The position numbers were made by a program, and so were the translations under genes. DNA of 33,812 bases. Origin: DASUBV01 sp035763085. Its GTDB lineage: Bacteria; Actinomycetota; Actinomycetes; Streptosporangiales; Streptosporangiaceae. Location: positions 1 through 33,812 of the forward strand of contig DASUBV010000348.1 in NCBI GenBank assembly GCA_035763085.1. The letters are read 5' to 3'. Numbering within the stretch: position 1 is the stretch's first letter; each line of letters opens with the position of its first letter. The notes under the pieces were generated by a model that was not told where the DNA came from, ran no database searches, and saw only the letters and a list, made by a program, of their open reading frames with translations. This document shows, one piece after another, positions 16,185-23,697 of this stretch.

Positions 16185-17573
16185 ATGATCCCGTTCTGGT
16201 TCATCCTGATCACGATCTTGTGGATGGGCTTTTTCGTGCTGGAGGGCTTCGACTTCGGCGTCGGCATCCTGCACGGGGTGGTCGGCCGGGACGAGGCCGG
16301 CAGCCGCGCGGCGGTCAACACGATCGGCCCGCTGTGGGACGGCAACGAGGTCTGGCTGATCGTCGCCGCAGCCGCCATGTTCGCTGCGTTCCCGGCCTGG
16401 TACGCCACCATGTTCTCCGGCTTCTACATGGTGGTGGTGGTGCTGCTGGTGGCGCTGATCCTGCGCGGTGTCTCGTTCGAGTACCGGGGCAAGCGTGACT
16501 CGGCGCGCTGGCGGCGGGGCTGGGACGCGGCCATGGTGGCCGGCAGCCTGGCTGCGCCGTTCCTGATCGGGCTGATGCTGGGCAGCCTGCTGCACGGCGT
16601 GCCGGTCAATGCCCGCCAGGAGTTCACCGGCTCGCTGGCGGACGTGTTCTCGCCGTACGGGATCTACGCCGGGCTCACCCTGACGGCGCTGTGCGTGCTG
16701 CACGGCGCCACGTTCCTGGCCCTGAAAACGTCCGGGGCAGTCCGCCACCGGGCCGTCCGGCTGGCCCGCCTCGCGGCGCCCGCCGTGGCCCTCATCGTCA
16801 CCGCGTACGCGGCCTGGACTCACGCCATCGCCGGCAAGGGGGCACTGCTCAACCCGGTGGAACTGGCGGCGGTGATCTTCGTGGTGGCGGCCGCGTGGCT
16901 GGCCCTCGACGGGCGCGACGGCTGGGCATTCGCCGCGACCACCATCACGATGGCCGCCAGCGTGCTGGCGATTTTCACCGACCTGTACCCGCGGGTGCTG
17001 GTGTCCAGCACGAGCCCGGCGTTCAGCCTGACCGCCGGGAACACCGCGTCGGGTAACTACTCGCTGAAGGTCATGACGATCGTGGCGGTTATCGCGCTGC
17101 CGTTCGTGCTGGCCTACCAGGGGTGGACGTATTACGTGTTCCGCCGCCGGATCAGCCCGGCGGACTTCGGCGGCTATCCGGATCCGGCCCGGCAGGCCGA
17201 TGACAACCCGGGTCCCGCGCGGCAGGCCGGCGGCCAGCCGCGCGCGACGGCGCTCGCGGCCGGCCCGGCCACCGCGATGTCAGCGGCGGACCCGCAGCCG
17301 GCGGGCGAGCAGGCCAACCACGCCCGGCCGGGCGGCGGCCCTGAGCACGACGGTCAGCGGCAGGCCGGCGAGGAGCAGGCCGATGCACGGCAGGCCGGCG
17401 TACAGCAGGCCGGCGAGGGGCAGGCCGGCGACGGGCAGGCCGGCGACGGGCAGGCTGGCGACGGGCAGGCCAGCAGGCGGCAGGCCGACGACGGGCAGGC
17501 CAGCGGACGGCGCGAGGCAACGGGAACGCCGACCACGGACTCAGCGGGCCCGCGGGCGCCGCGGCACCGCTAG
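16185..17573 (+). CDS. cydB: Cytochrome bd oxidase subunit II with a repetitive C-terminal tail
   Basis: Structural subunit of cytochrome bd. Residues 1-330 form the usual membrane domain of eight or nine helices, starting MIPFWFILITILWMGFFVLEG and with the conserved EGFDFGVG and GPLWDGNEVWL motifs. The normal protein would end near FRRRISPADFGGY. Here it continues for about 130 hydrophilic residues rich in Gln, Ala, Gly and Asp. Most of that tail is encoded by ten 15-bp repeats (17361-17510) reading QAGDGQ-like pentapeptides. The tail probably projects into the cytoplasm and has no recognised function. The family length is about 335-350 residues, so the extension is clear. A cyclase-family gene begins 28 bp downstream. 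Confidence 0.95.
   Translation: MIPFWFILITILWMGFFVLEGFDFGVGILHGVVGRDEAGSRAAVNTIGPLWDGNEVWLIVAAAAMFAAFPAWYATMFSGFYMVVVVLLVALILRGVSFEYRGKRDSARWRRGWDAAMVAGSLAAPFLIGLMLGSLLHGVPVNARQEFTGSLADVFSPYGIYAGLTLTALCVLHGATFLALKTSGAVRHRAVRLARLAAPAVALIVTAYAAWTHAIAGKGALLNPVELAAVIFVVAAAWLALDGRDGWAFAATTITMAASVLAIFTDLYPRVLVSSTSPAFSLTAGNTASGNYSLKVMTIVAVIALPFVLAYQGWTYYVFRRRISPADFGGYPDPARQADDNPGPARQAGGQPRATALAAGPATAMSAADPQPAGEQANHARPGGGPEHDGQRQAGEEQADARQAGVQQAGEGQAGDGQAGDGQAGDGQASRRQADDGQASGRREATGTPTTDSAGPRAPRHR
17361..17510 (+). repeat. Ten-unit 15-bp tandem repeat in the cydB tail
   Basis: Ten head-to-tail 15-bp units beginning CAGGC; units at 17421 and 17436 are identical (CAGGCCGGCGACGGG) and others differ at 1-6 positions. 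The frame is kept, giving a Gln-Ala-Gly-Asp-Gly pentapeptide. Identical neighbours in the middle and decayed units at the ends suggest recent expansion by slippage. Confidence 0.95.
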
Positions 17574-17601
17574 CGCTTGCCGAACCGGGGAGGGGGATCG
17601 G

Positions 17602-18612
17602 GTGACTGACCAGCATGTCAGCGCGGCGCGGCTCACCGAGCCGGAGTTCCGCGCGCTGTATGACCGGCTGCGGGCCGGGCCGGCCTGGGGGCCGCGGGAC
17701 CGGCGGGGGGCGCTGAACTACCTCACTCCGGACCTGGTGGCGGCGGCCTGCCGGGACGTGCGCCTGGGCCGGGCGGTGTCGATGGCCGCCGAGCTGCCCG
17801 ACGTCGCCGCGCCGGACAACCCCGAGCCGGTCACTCACGAGCTGGGGACAGCCGGGCCGGACGGCGGCGGCTCGATCGGCGGGGACAACGGCGACAGCGG
17901 GGCCGCCGGCAACGGCGCCGCGGAGCCGGGCGGCGCGGGGCAGGCCGGGCTGGCGTTCGCTATCGACCGGTTCGCGATGAACGTGCACGGTGATGCCGAC
18001 AGCCACCTGGACGCGCTGTGCCACGTGATGTACGACGGGCGGCTCTACAACGACGTCGACCCGGCCGAGGCCGAGGGCGGCGTCCGGCCCGAGTCGGTCG
18101 AGATGGTGAAGGACGGGATCGTCGGCCGCGGCGTGCTGCTGGACATCCCGCGGCTGCGCGGCCTGCCGTGGCTGGATCCCGGCGACCACGTCACGGCGGC
18201 TGACCTGGCGGGTGCCGAGGCCGCGCAGGGAGTCCGGGTCGGCCGCGGCGACCTGCTGTTCGTCCGCGTCGGCCACCGGCGGCGCCGGTCCGAGCTGGGC
18301 GCCTGGGACGCCGCGACCCGGCGGGCCGGGCTGCATCCCGAGGCGATGGAGTTCGTGGCCGAGCGGCAGGTAGCGGTGCTGGGCAGCGACAGCAACAGCG
18401 ACACCGCGCCCAGCGCGGCCGACGGGGTGCAGTTCCCGGTGCACGTGCTGGCCATCAACGCGCTCGGCGTGCACCTGCTGGACTACCTGCAGTTCGAGGA
18501 CCTGGTGCCATTGTGCGAGCTGCTCGGGCGCTGGTCGTTCCTGTGTGTCATCGCACCGCTGCGGCTGGCCGAGGGCACCGGCTCGCCGGTCAACCCGATC
18601 GCGGTCGCGTAA
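17602..18612 (+). CDS. Cyclase family protein (kynurenine-formamidase-like metal hydrolase)
   Basis: Member of the PF04199 cyclase/KynB-like fold, metal-dependent amide or ester hydrolases. The product is 336 residues from a GTG with GGAGGGGG 4 nt upstream. The metal-binding region reads HGDADSHLDALCH (129-141). Compared with the family motif HxGTHxDxPxH, it keeps His129, His135, Asp137 and His141, but has one extra residue in the first gap and Ala-Leu-Cys where Pro is usual. RRGALNYLTPD near 34-44 and the C-terminal HVLAINALGVHLLDYLQFEDL are typical. A Gly/Asn/Asp-rich stretch at about 83-115 looks like an inserted flexible loop. The gene follows cydB closely and ends at a hairpin. The substrate is unknown; the tryptophan genes that would support formamidase are absent here. 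Confidence 0.87.
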   Translation: MTDQHVSAARLTEPEFRALYDRLRAGPAWGPRDRRGALNYLTPDLVAAACRDVRLGRAVSMAAELPDVAAPDNPEPVTHELGTAGPDGGGSIGGDNGDSGAAGNGAAEPGGAGQAGLAFAIDRFAMNVHGDADSHLDALCHVMYDGRLYNDVDPAEAEGGVRPESVEMVKDGIVGRGVLLDIPRLRGLPWLDPGDHVTAADLAGAEAAQGVRVGRGDLLFVRVGHRRRRSELGAWDAATRRAGLHPEAMEFVAERQVAVLGSDSNSDTAPSAADGVQFPVHVLAINALGVHLLDYLQFEDLVPLCELLGRWSFLCVIAPLRLAEGTGSPVNPIAVA

Positions 18613-18620
18613 CCTCGCCG

Positions 18621-18670
18621 GCGCGCGGCGGCGCCGGCGCCCGCTGCGGCCCGGCCGCCCCGCCGCGCGC
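18621..18670 (+). terminator. Hairpin after the cyclase gene
   Basis: An 11-bp perfect stem (GCGCGCGGCGG at 18621-18631, CCGCCGCGCGC at 18660-18670) with a 28-nt GC-rich loop starts 8 bp after the cyclase stop. Likely end of the cydAB transcript. Confidence 0.5.
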
Positions 18671-18798
18671 GGTGTCCGGTTTGCAAATTTCTGGCCTGAT
18701 CCGCCCGCCCGGCCGGGCTGGCAGGCAAGCTGGAGGAGCGGGCCCGGCCCGTGCTGGCCGCCGGCGCCTGGCACGACATCACCCGTGCCGGGTGGCCC

Positions 18799-18828
18799 GT
18801 GACGGCGGCCGGCCGGCTCAGATTAGAC
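18799..18828 (+). promoter_or_regulatory. Candidate promoter of zwf
   Basis: GTGACG at 18799-18804 and TTAGAC at 18823-18828 (spacing 18 bp), or TAGACA one base on, resemble actinobacterial housekeeping -35 and -10 elements. They place the transcript start about 20 nt before the zwf ATG, with the Shine-Dalgarno AGGGGA in the leader. Confidence 0.4.
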
Positions 18829-18856
18829 AGTCACCCTGGCGGATAGGGGAACGAAT

Positions 18857-20239
18857 ATGACAGCACCGCAGCAGCACGTCGATGCCCTGGTGATCTTCGG
18901 GGCGACCGGTGACCTGGCCAAGCTGGAGACCTTCCCGGCGCTGGTCGGGCTGGTGCAGCGCGGCGTCCTGGATGTCCCGGTCATCGGCGTGGCCAAGAGC
19001 GGCTGGGGCGTGGAGCAGTTCCGCGGGTACGCGCGGGAATCGCTGACCCGCAACAAGATCGACCCCGAGGACCCGGCCGCGGCCAAGATGCTGGGGCTGC
19101 TGCAGTACGTGGACGGCGACCTGGGCGACCCGGCGACCTACCATGCCATGTCGGACGCCATCGGCGACGGAAAGAAGATCCTGTACTACCTGGAAGTGCC
19201 GCCGTCGCTGTTCGGCCGCATCGCCGAGGGCATCTCCAAGGCCGGCCGGGCCAGCGGCTCGCGGATCATGGTGGAAAAGCCGTTCGGCACCGACCTGGAC
19301 AGCGCTGAGCAGCTGAACAAGCTCATGCACCAGTACTTCGCCGAGGACGCGATCTACCGGGTGGACCACTGGCTGGGCCTGGACCCGGTGGACAACCTGA
19401 TATTCCTGCGCTTCGCCAACTCCATCCTCGAGCCGCTGCTGAACCGCACCCACGTGCAGAGCATCCAGATCACCATGGCCGAGGCGTTCGACGTCTCCGA
19501 CCGCGGCAGCTTCTACGACAAGACCGGCGCGACCCGCGATGTGGTGCAAAACCACATGCTGCAGGTACTGGCCACCGTCCTGGCCGACCCGCCGGACGGC
19601 GCCGGGCTGGCCACCTGGCGGGACGCCAAGTCCCGGCTGATCGGCGCGCTGACCCCGCTGGACGCCAGCACGACAGTGCGCGGGCAGTACGAGGGCTACC
19701 ACGACGTGACGGGCGTGGCACCGGGCAGCACCACCGAGACCTTCGTGGCGGTCCGGACGACCGCCAGCTCGTGGCGCTGGCAGGACGTGCCCATCCTGAT
19801 CCGGGCGGGCAAGTGCCTGCCGGTGAGCGCCACCGAGGTGTCCTTCCGGTTCCGGCGGCCGCCGCACGACGCGCTCGGTCTCGGCGACGCCACCGCCGGC
19901 AACCACCTGCGGCTGCGCATTCACCCCAACAACCAGGCCGCGCTGAGCCTGACCGGCAAGAAGCCGGGCCAGGGCTGGCAGCCGCAGGACCAGGACCTGG
20001 TCTTCGCCGAGCCGCCCGGCGAGGACATGCGGCCTTACGACCGGCTCATCGGCGCGGCCCTGAGCGGGCAGCGCTGGCTGTTCGCCCGGCAGGAGACCGT
20101 GGAGGCGGCCTGGCGCGTCGTCCAGCCGATCCTGGGCGACGTCGTGCCGGCGCACCCCTACGCCAAGGGGACCTGGGGCCCGAAGGAAGCCGACTCGCTG
20201 CTGCCTCCGCACGAGGCGTGGCACGATCCGGCGGGCTGA
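18857..20239 (+). CDS. zwf: Glucose-6-phosphate dehydrogenase, divergent
   Basis: Oxidises glucose 6-phosphate to 6-phosphogluconolactone with NADP+ or NAD+, the entry to the oxidative pentose phosphate pathway. The product is 460 residues, shorter than the usual 480-510. The N-terminal dinucleotide motif is GATGDLAK (15-22), but the next residues are LET where the family usually has basic residues. EKPFG (140-144) is intact. The active-site stretch reads RVDHWLGLDPVDN (168-180): Asp170 and His171 are kept, but Leu175 replaces the substrate-phosphate-binding Lys of the canonical RIDHYLGKE. The catalytic-base region DVVQNHMLQ and the AGKCLP segment are present. Start: ATG with AGGGGAACGA upstream. 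The NDH-2 gene follows after 4 bp, so the two are coupled. The enzyme could be active with altered affinity. Confidence 0.92.
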   Translation: MTAPQQHVDALVIFGATGDLAKLETFPALVGLVQRGVLDVPVIGVAKSGWGVEQFRGYARESLTRNKIDPEDPAAAKMLGLLQYVDGDLGDPATYHAMSDAIGDGKKILYYLEVPPSLFGRIAEGISKAGRASGSRIMVEKPFGTDLDSAEQLNKLMHQYFAEDAIYRVDHWLGLDPVDNLIFLRFANSILEPLLNRTHVQSIQITMAEAFDVSDRGSFYDKTGATRDVVQNHMLQVLATVLADPPDGAGLATWRDAKSRLIGALTPLDASTTVRGQYEGYHDVTGVAPGSTTETFVAVRTTASSWRWQDVPILIRAGKCLPVSATEVSFRFRRPPHDALGLGDATAGNHLRLRIHPNNQAALSLTGKKPGQGWQPQDQDLVFAEPPGEDMRPYDRLIGAALSGQRWLFARQETVEAAWRVVQPILGDVVPAHPYAKGTWGPKEADSLLPPHEAWHDPAG

Positions 20240-20243
20240 CCCG

Positions 20244-21653
20244 GTGAGTCACGCGGGCGGGGCGCCCCGCGTCGTCATCATCGGGGGTGGTTTCGGCGGG
20301 CTGTTCGCGGCCCGCGCGCTGCGCCGCGCCAGGGTCGAGGTGACGCTGATCGACCGCGCCCAGCACCACCTGTTCCAGCCGCTGCTCTACCAGTGCGCGA
20401 CCGGCATCCTGTCGGAGGGGCAGATCACCGCGCCGCTGCGGCAGGTGCTGTGCCGGCACCACAACGTCGAGTGCGTCATGGCCGAGGTCACCGGCATCGA
20501 CGCCGGGCGCCGGGTAGTGCACGCCACGCGGCCGCTGGGCGAGGAGACCGAGTTCGGCTACGACCACCTCATCCTCGCCGCGGGCGTGCAGCAGTCCTAC
20601 TTCGGGCACGACGAGTTCGCGCCGCTGGCGCCGGGCATGAAGACCATCGCCGACGCGCTGACGATCCGCCGCCGGGTCTTCGGCGCGTTCGAGATGGCCG
20701 AGACCGCCGCCGATCCCGCCGAGCAGCAGCAGTGGCTGACCTTCGCGCTGGTCGGCGCCGGCCCGACCGGGGTCGAGCTGGCCGGGCAGATCCGCGAGCT
20801 GGCCACCAGGACGCTGCGCCGCGAGTTCCGCCACATCAAGCCGGAGGACGCGCGGGTGCTGCTGTTCGACGGCGGCGCGGCGCCGCTGGCCTCGTTCGGG
20901 CCGCGGCTGTCGGGGATCGCCGCCCGGACGCTCAGCGACCTGGGCGTCGAGATGCACCTGCACTCGATCGTCACCCACGTCGACACCCAAGGGCTGCTGG
21001 TGCGCGGGGCGGACGGGACCACCACCCGGTTCCCGGCGCGGGTCGTGCTGTGGACGGCGGGCGTGGGCGCGCCGCCGGTGGCCGCCGCCGTCGCCGAGGC
21101 GGCCGGCGCGTCGCAAGACCGGTCCGGGCGGATCGAGGTCGGCGATGACCTGACCATCCCGGGTCATCCGGAGATCTCGGTCATCGGCGACCTGATGAGC
21201 CTGCACAAGCTGCCCGGCGTGGCCGAGGTGGCCATGCAGTCCGGCAGGTACGCCGGACGGCGGATCCGGCGCGCGGTAGCCGGCGACCCGCCCGGCAAGC
21301 CGTTCCGCTACCGCGACCTCGGCTCAGCCGCCTACATCTCGCGCGGGCGGGCCGTGCTGTCGGCCGGGCCGCTGCGGCTGGGCGGCTTCGCGGGCTGGCT
21401 GGCCTGGCTGTTCATCCATATCGCATTCCTGACCGGCTACCGCAACCGGGCGGGCGCGATCCTGACCTGGTGGCTGGCGTTCACCCGCGACCTGCGGCGG
21501 GAACGGGCCTTCACCACCGCGCAGGTGGGCGTGCTCGCCGACATCTACGACCGGCCGGAGCACGCCGGCGTCCCGCCCGGCTCCCCGGCCGGCCCGGGCG
21601 CTGCCACCCGGGCCGGGGCGGGAGCCAGCGCCCGGGGCCGCTCCGGGCACTGA
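20244..21653 (+). CDS. ndh: Type II NADH dehydrogenase (FAD-dependent NAD(P)H:quinone oxidoreductase)
   Basis: Single-subunit, non-proton-pumping NADH:quinone oxidoreductase bound to the inner face of the membrane. The product is 469 residues from a GTG. FAD site GGGFGG lies at 14-19, with the DR ribose-binding end at about 37-38 and the substrate region HHLFQPLLYQ. The NADH site GAGPTGVELAG is near 171. VVLWTAGVGAPP and SVIGDLMSL follow in the usual order. The C-terminal amphipathic region (FAGWLAWLFIHIAFLTGYRNRA) fits the membrane anchor of NDH-2, and a Gly/Ala-rich tail ends the protein. It starts 4 bp after zwf and lies 34 bp before the antiporter-like gene. With cytochrome bd nearby, it gives a complete non-pumping electron route from NADH to O2. 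Confidence 0.9.
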   Translation: MSHAGGAPRVVIIGGGFGGLFAARALRRARVEVTLIDRAQHHLFQPLLYQCATGILSEGQITAPLRQVLCRHHNVECVMAEVTGIDAGRRVVHATRPLGEETEFGYDHLILAAGVQQSYFGHDEFAPLAPGMKTIADALTIRRRVFGAFEMAETAADPAEQQQWLTFALVGAGPTGVELAGQIRELATRTLRREFRHIKPEDARVLLFDGGAAPLASFGPRLSGIAARTLSDLGVEMHLHSIVTHVDTQGLLVRGADGTTTRFPARVVLWTAGVGAPPVAAAVAEAAGASQDRSGRIEVGDDLTIPGHPEISVIGDLMSLHKLPGVAEVAMQSGRYAGRRIRRAVAGDPPGKPFRYRDLGSAAYISRGRAVLSAGPLRLGGFAGWLAWLFIHIAFLTGYRNRAGAILTWWLAFTRDLRRERAFTTAQVGVLADIYDRPEHAGVPPGSPAGPGAATRAGAGASARGRSGH

Positions 21654-21686
21654 CGCGACACGGCTGCGGGGGCGGCGAGGGCGGCA

Positions 21687-23438
21687 GTGACGACAAGTGA
21701 GGTACTGCTGGGCGTCGGGCTGATCCTGGCCCTCGCGGCCGGCTCGGAGGTGCTGGCGGGGCGGCTGCGGCTGCCCGCGATCGTGCTGCTGCTGCCCGTC
21801 GGCTTCATCGCCGGGGTCTTCCCCGGCATCGACCCGCAGGCGGCGCTCGGCGCGGCCTACCAGCCGATGCTGTCGCTGGGCATCGCGATCCTGCTGTTCA
21901 ATGCGGGGCTGAACCTGAACCTGCGGCTGCTCACCGGGCAGACCCGGCAGATCGTCGTGCGGCTGCTGGTCACGGGGGTGCCCGCCACGATGGCGCTGGT
22001 GGCCACCGCAGCCGGCCTGCTGGGGCTGGAAACGGGCGCCGCGATCATGATGGGCGCGATCCTGGTGCCCGCCAGCCGGTCGGTCACGGCGCCCCTGCTG
22101 GGCTTCGTCCGCCCGGCTCAGCGGCTGCGCCACGCGCTGGTCTGGGAGGCTGCCCTGCTCAGCCCGGTCGGCGCGATCTTGTGCACGGTGGTCCTGCACG
22201 GGGTGATCGCCAGCAACCGGCCGGGGGCCGGGGCGAAGGCCGAGGAGCTCATCTCGTGCCTGGCCGTGGGGCTCGGCGGCGGGATCGCCGGCACGCTCGT
22301 GCTGTGGGTGCTGGTCCGCAAGCTCGCGCTGCGCCATCAGCTGGGCACCGGCGCGGTGCTGGCCACGGTGGCCGGGCTCGCGGCCGCCTGCGACGCGCTG
22401 AGCTCGGCCGCCGGGATCATCGCCGCGGCGCTCATGGGGCTGTTCGTGGCCAACCTGCGGGGGTTTGACCTCCCGGTCCGGCGGCCCTTCCTGGAGGCAG
22501 TCATCGTGCTGGTCCGCGATGTGCTGCTGCTGTCGATCGCCGCGACGGTCAGCGTGGACGCCGCAGCGCGGCAGGTGCTGCCCGCCCTGGCACTGACCGG
22601 CGTCCTGGTCCTCCTCGCCCGGCCGCTGATCGCGCTGGCCGCGACCCGGGCAACCGACCTGACCAGGCGGGAACGGCTGTTCACGGGGTGGATGGCCCCG
22701 CGCGGCATCGTTTCCGTCGCCACGGCTGCGGTGTTCGTCGCGCTCCTGGCCGCCTACGGGGTGACCGACTCGGGGAGGATCCTGCCGCTGACCCTGCTGG
22801 TCGTCATGATGACGATCGTCTTCTACGCGGCCGCCGCCGTGCCGACCGCGCGCCTGCTCGGCGTGCTGCGCTCGCCGGCCAGTCGGCCCCTGCTCATCGG
22901 CGGCGACGACTGGGCCATCGACCTGGGCCGGGCGCTGCAGCTGGCCGGGCTGGACGTGCTGATGTGGGCCGGGCTCGAGGAGCAGCGTGAGCGGATCCGG
23001 GAGGCCACCCTGCACCTGGCGCCCCGCGAGCTGCTGACCGCCATCACCGGGGACCGCGCCGAGCTGTCCGGGATCACGACGGTGCTGCTGATGACCGATG
23101 AGGACGACTTCAACGCGCTGGCCGCCGCGGTGCTGCGCTACGCGGTGGGCGACCGAGTCTTCTGGCTCGGGCCGCCCGCCGACGGCCGGGGCGTCATCGC
23201 CCCGTTCGCGGGCGGGAATGTGCTGTTCTCCGCCGCGCTGAACCGCTCCACCTTGTCCAGCCTGTACGCCGAGGGGGCGCGGATCACGGCCCGGCGGGAC
23301 CTGCTGGACCTGCCGGCCGGGGACGAGCTGCTGTTCCTGGTGCACCCTGACGGGGGGCTGGAGCCCGCGACGCGGCGCCGCACCCCGGCACCGCACCAGG
23401 GCGACACCGTGGTCCTGCTGAGCTCGGCGAACCGCTAG
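21687..23438 (+). CDS. CPA1-type antiporter-like membrane protein with RCK/TrkA-like C-terminus, ion-site acids missing
   Basis: A 583-residue protein with about 12 hydrophobic helices (residues 1-390), then a soluble RCK-like region (TrkA-N at about 400-500, TrkA-C at about 500-583). The overall layout, the 'ILVP...APLL' segment (125-137) and WEAALLSPVGAIL (153-165) mark it as a relative of the NhaP-type CPA1 cation/proton antiporters. However, positions that normally carry acids are changed: FNAGL instead of FEGGL (Asn72), PASRSVTAP instead of TDP/TGP-PTV, and LLSPVGA instead of IDPIGA (Ser159). APRGIVS with the conserved Arg is kept. Start: GTG, weak Shine-Dalgarno, 34 bp after NDH-2. It is either an antiporter of unusual mechanism or a sensor/regulatory protein that has lost transport. 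Confidence 0.82.
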   Translation: MTTSEVLLGVGLILALAAGSEVLAGRLRLPAIVLLLPVGFIAGVFPGIDPQAALGAAYQPMLSLGIAILLFNAGLNLNLRLLTGQTRQIVVRLLVTGVPATMALVATAAGLLGLETGAAIMMGAILVPASRSVTAPLLGFVRPAQRLRHALVWEAALLSPVGAILCTVVLHGVIASNRPGAGAKAEELISCLAVGLGGGIAGTLVLWVLVRKLALRHQLGTGAVLATVAGLAAACDALSSAAGIIAAALMGLFVANLRGFDLPVRRPFLEAVIVLVRDVLLLSIAATVSVDAAARQVLPALALTGVLVLLARPLIALAATRATDLTRRERLFTGWMAPRGIVSVATAAVFVALLAAYGVTDSGRILPLTLLVVMMTIVFYAAAAVPTARLLGVLRSPASRPLLIGGDDWAIDLGRALQLAGLDVLMWAGLEEQRERIREATLHLAPRELLTAITGDRAELSGITTVLLMTDEDDFNALAAAVLRYAVGDRVFWLGPPADGRGVIAPFAGGNVLFSAALNRSTLSSLYAEGARITARRDLLDLPAGDELLFLVHPDGGLEPATRRRTPAPHQGDTVVLLSSANR

Positions 23439-23469
23439 CTACCTAAATAACCTGACTGCTGACAACACG

Positions 23470-23487
23470 GCCCGCCGCCGGGCGGGC
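23470..23487 (+). terminator. Small hairpin after the antiporter-like gene
   Basis: A 7-bp perfect stem (GCCCGCC, loop GCCG, GGCGGGC) begins 31 bp after the stop, downstream of the AT-richer CTACCTAAATAACCTG stretch. Likely end of the zwf-ndh-antiporter unit. Confidence 0.45.
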
Positions 23488-23529
23488 GCCGGCGATGACC
23501 ACCAGCACCGCCCGCCCAGCGGCCGGCCC

Positions 23530-23697
23530 TTCCAGCAGATCCGGCCTACCTGCTGGTCCGCCCTTCCCGTGGTCCGGCCTACCCGCAGATCCGGGGCCCT
23601 TCCCGTGGTCCGGCCTTCCCGTGGTCCGGCCGTCCCGTGGTCCGGGCCTTCCTGCGGTCCGGCTATCCCGCGGGTCGCGGCTTCCTACAGGTCCCGG
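23530..23697. repeat. Tandem 16-17-bp repeat between convergent genes
   Basis: Unit TTCCCGTGGTCCGGCC. Exact copies lie at 23564-23579, 23600-23615 and 23616-23631, a near copy at 23632-23648, and decayed copies from 23530 and up to about 23697. It lies between the 3' ends of the antiporter-like gene and the DUF2252 gene and reaches slightly into the latter. A short open frame on the plus strand (23495-23707, Pro/Ser/Gly) is a by-product of the repeat. Confidence 0.85.

Noticed and set aside
18700..18845. Short coding-like stretch before zwf (reading KLEERARPVLAAGAWHDITRAGWPV)
   Set aside because: It has an in-frame stop just upstream, no start codon with a Shine-Dalgarno, no recognised family, and overlaps the likely zwf promoter. 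Perhaps a gene remnant, but not supportable.
21324..23396. 690-codon minus-strand frame opposite the antiporter-like gene
   Set aside because: Composition (Gln, Arg, Gly, Pro, His) and lack of motifs mark it as the antisense shadow of a gene with clear membrane helices.
23530..23697. CRISPR array
   Set aside because: Units are 16-17 bp, mostly adjacent with no unique spacers, and no cas genes are present.
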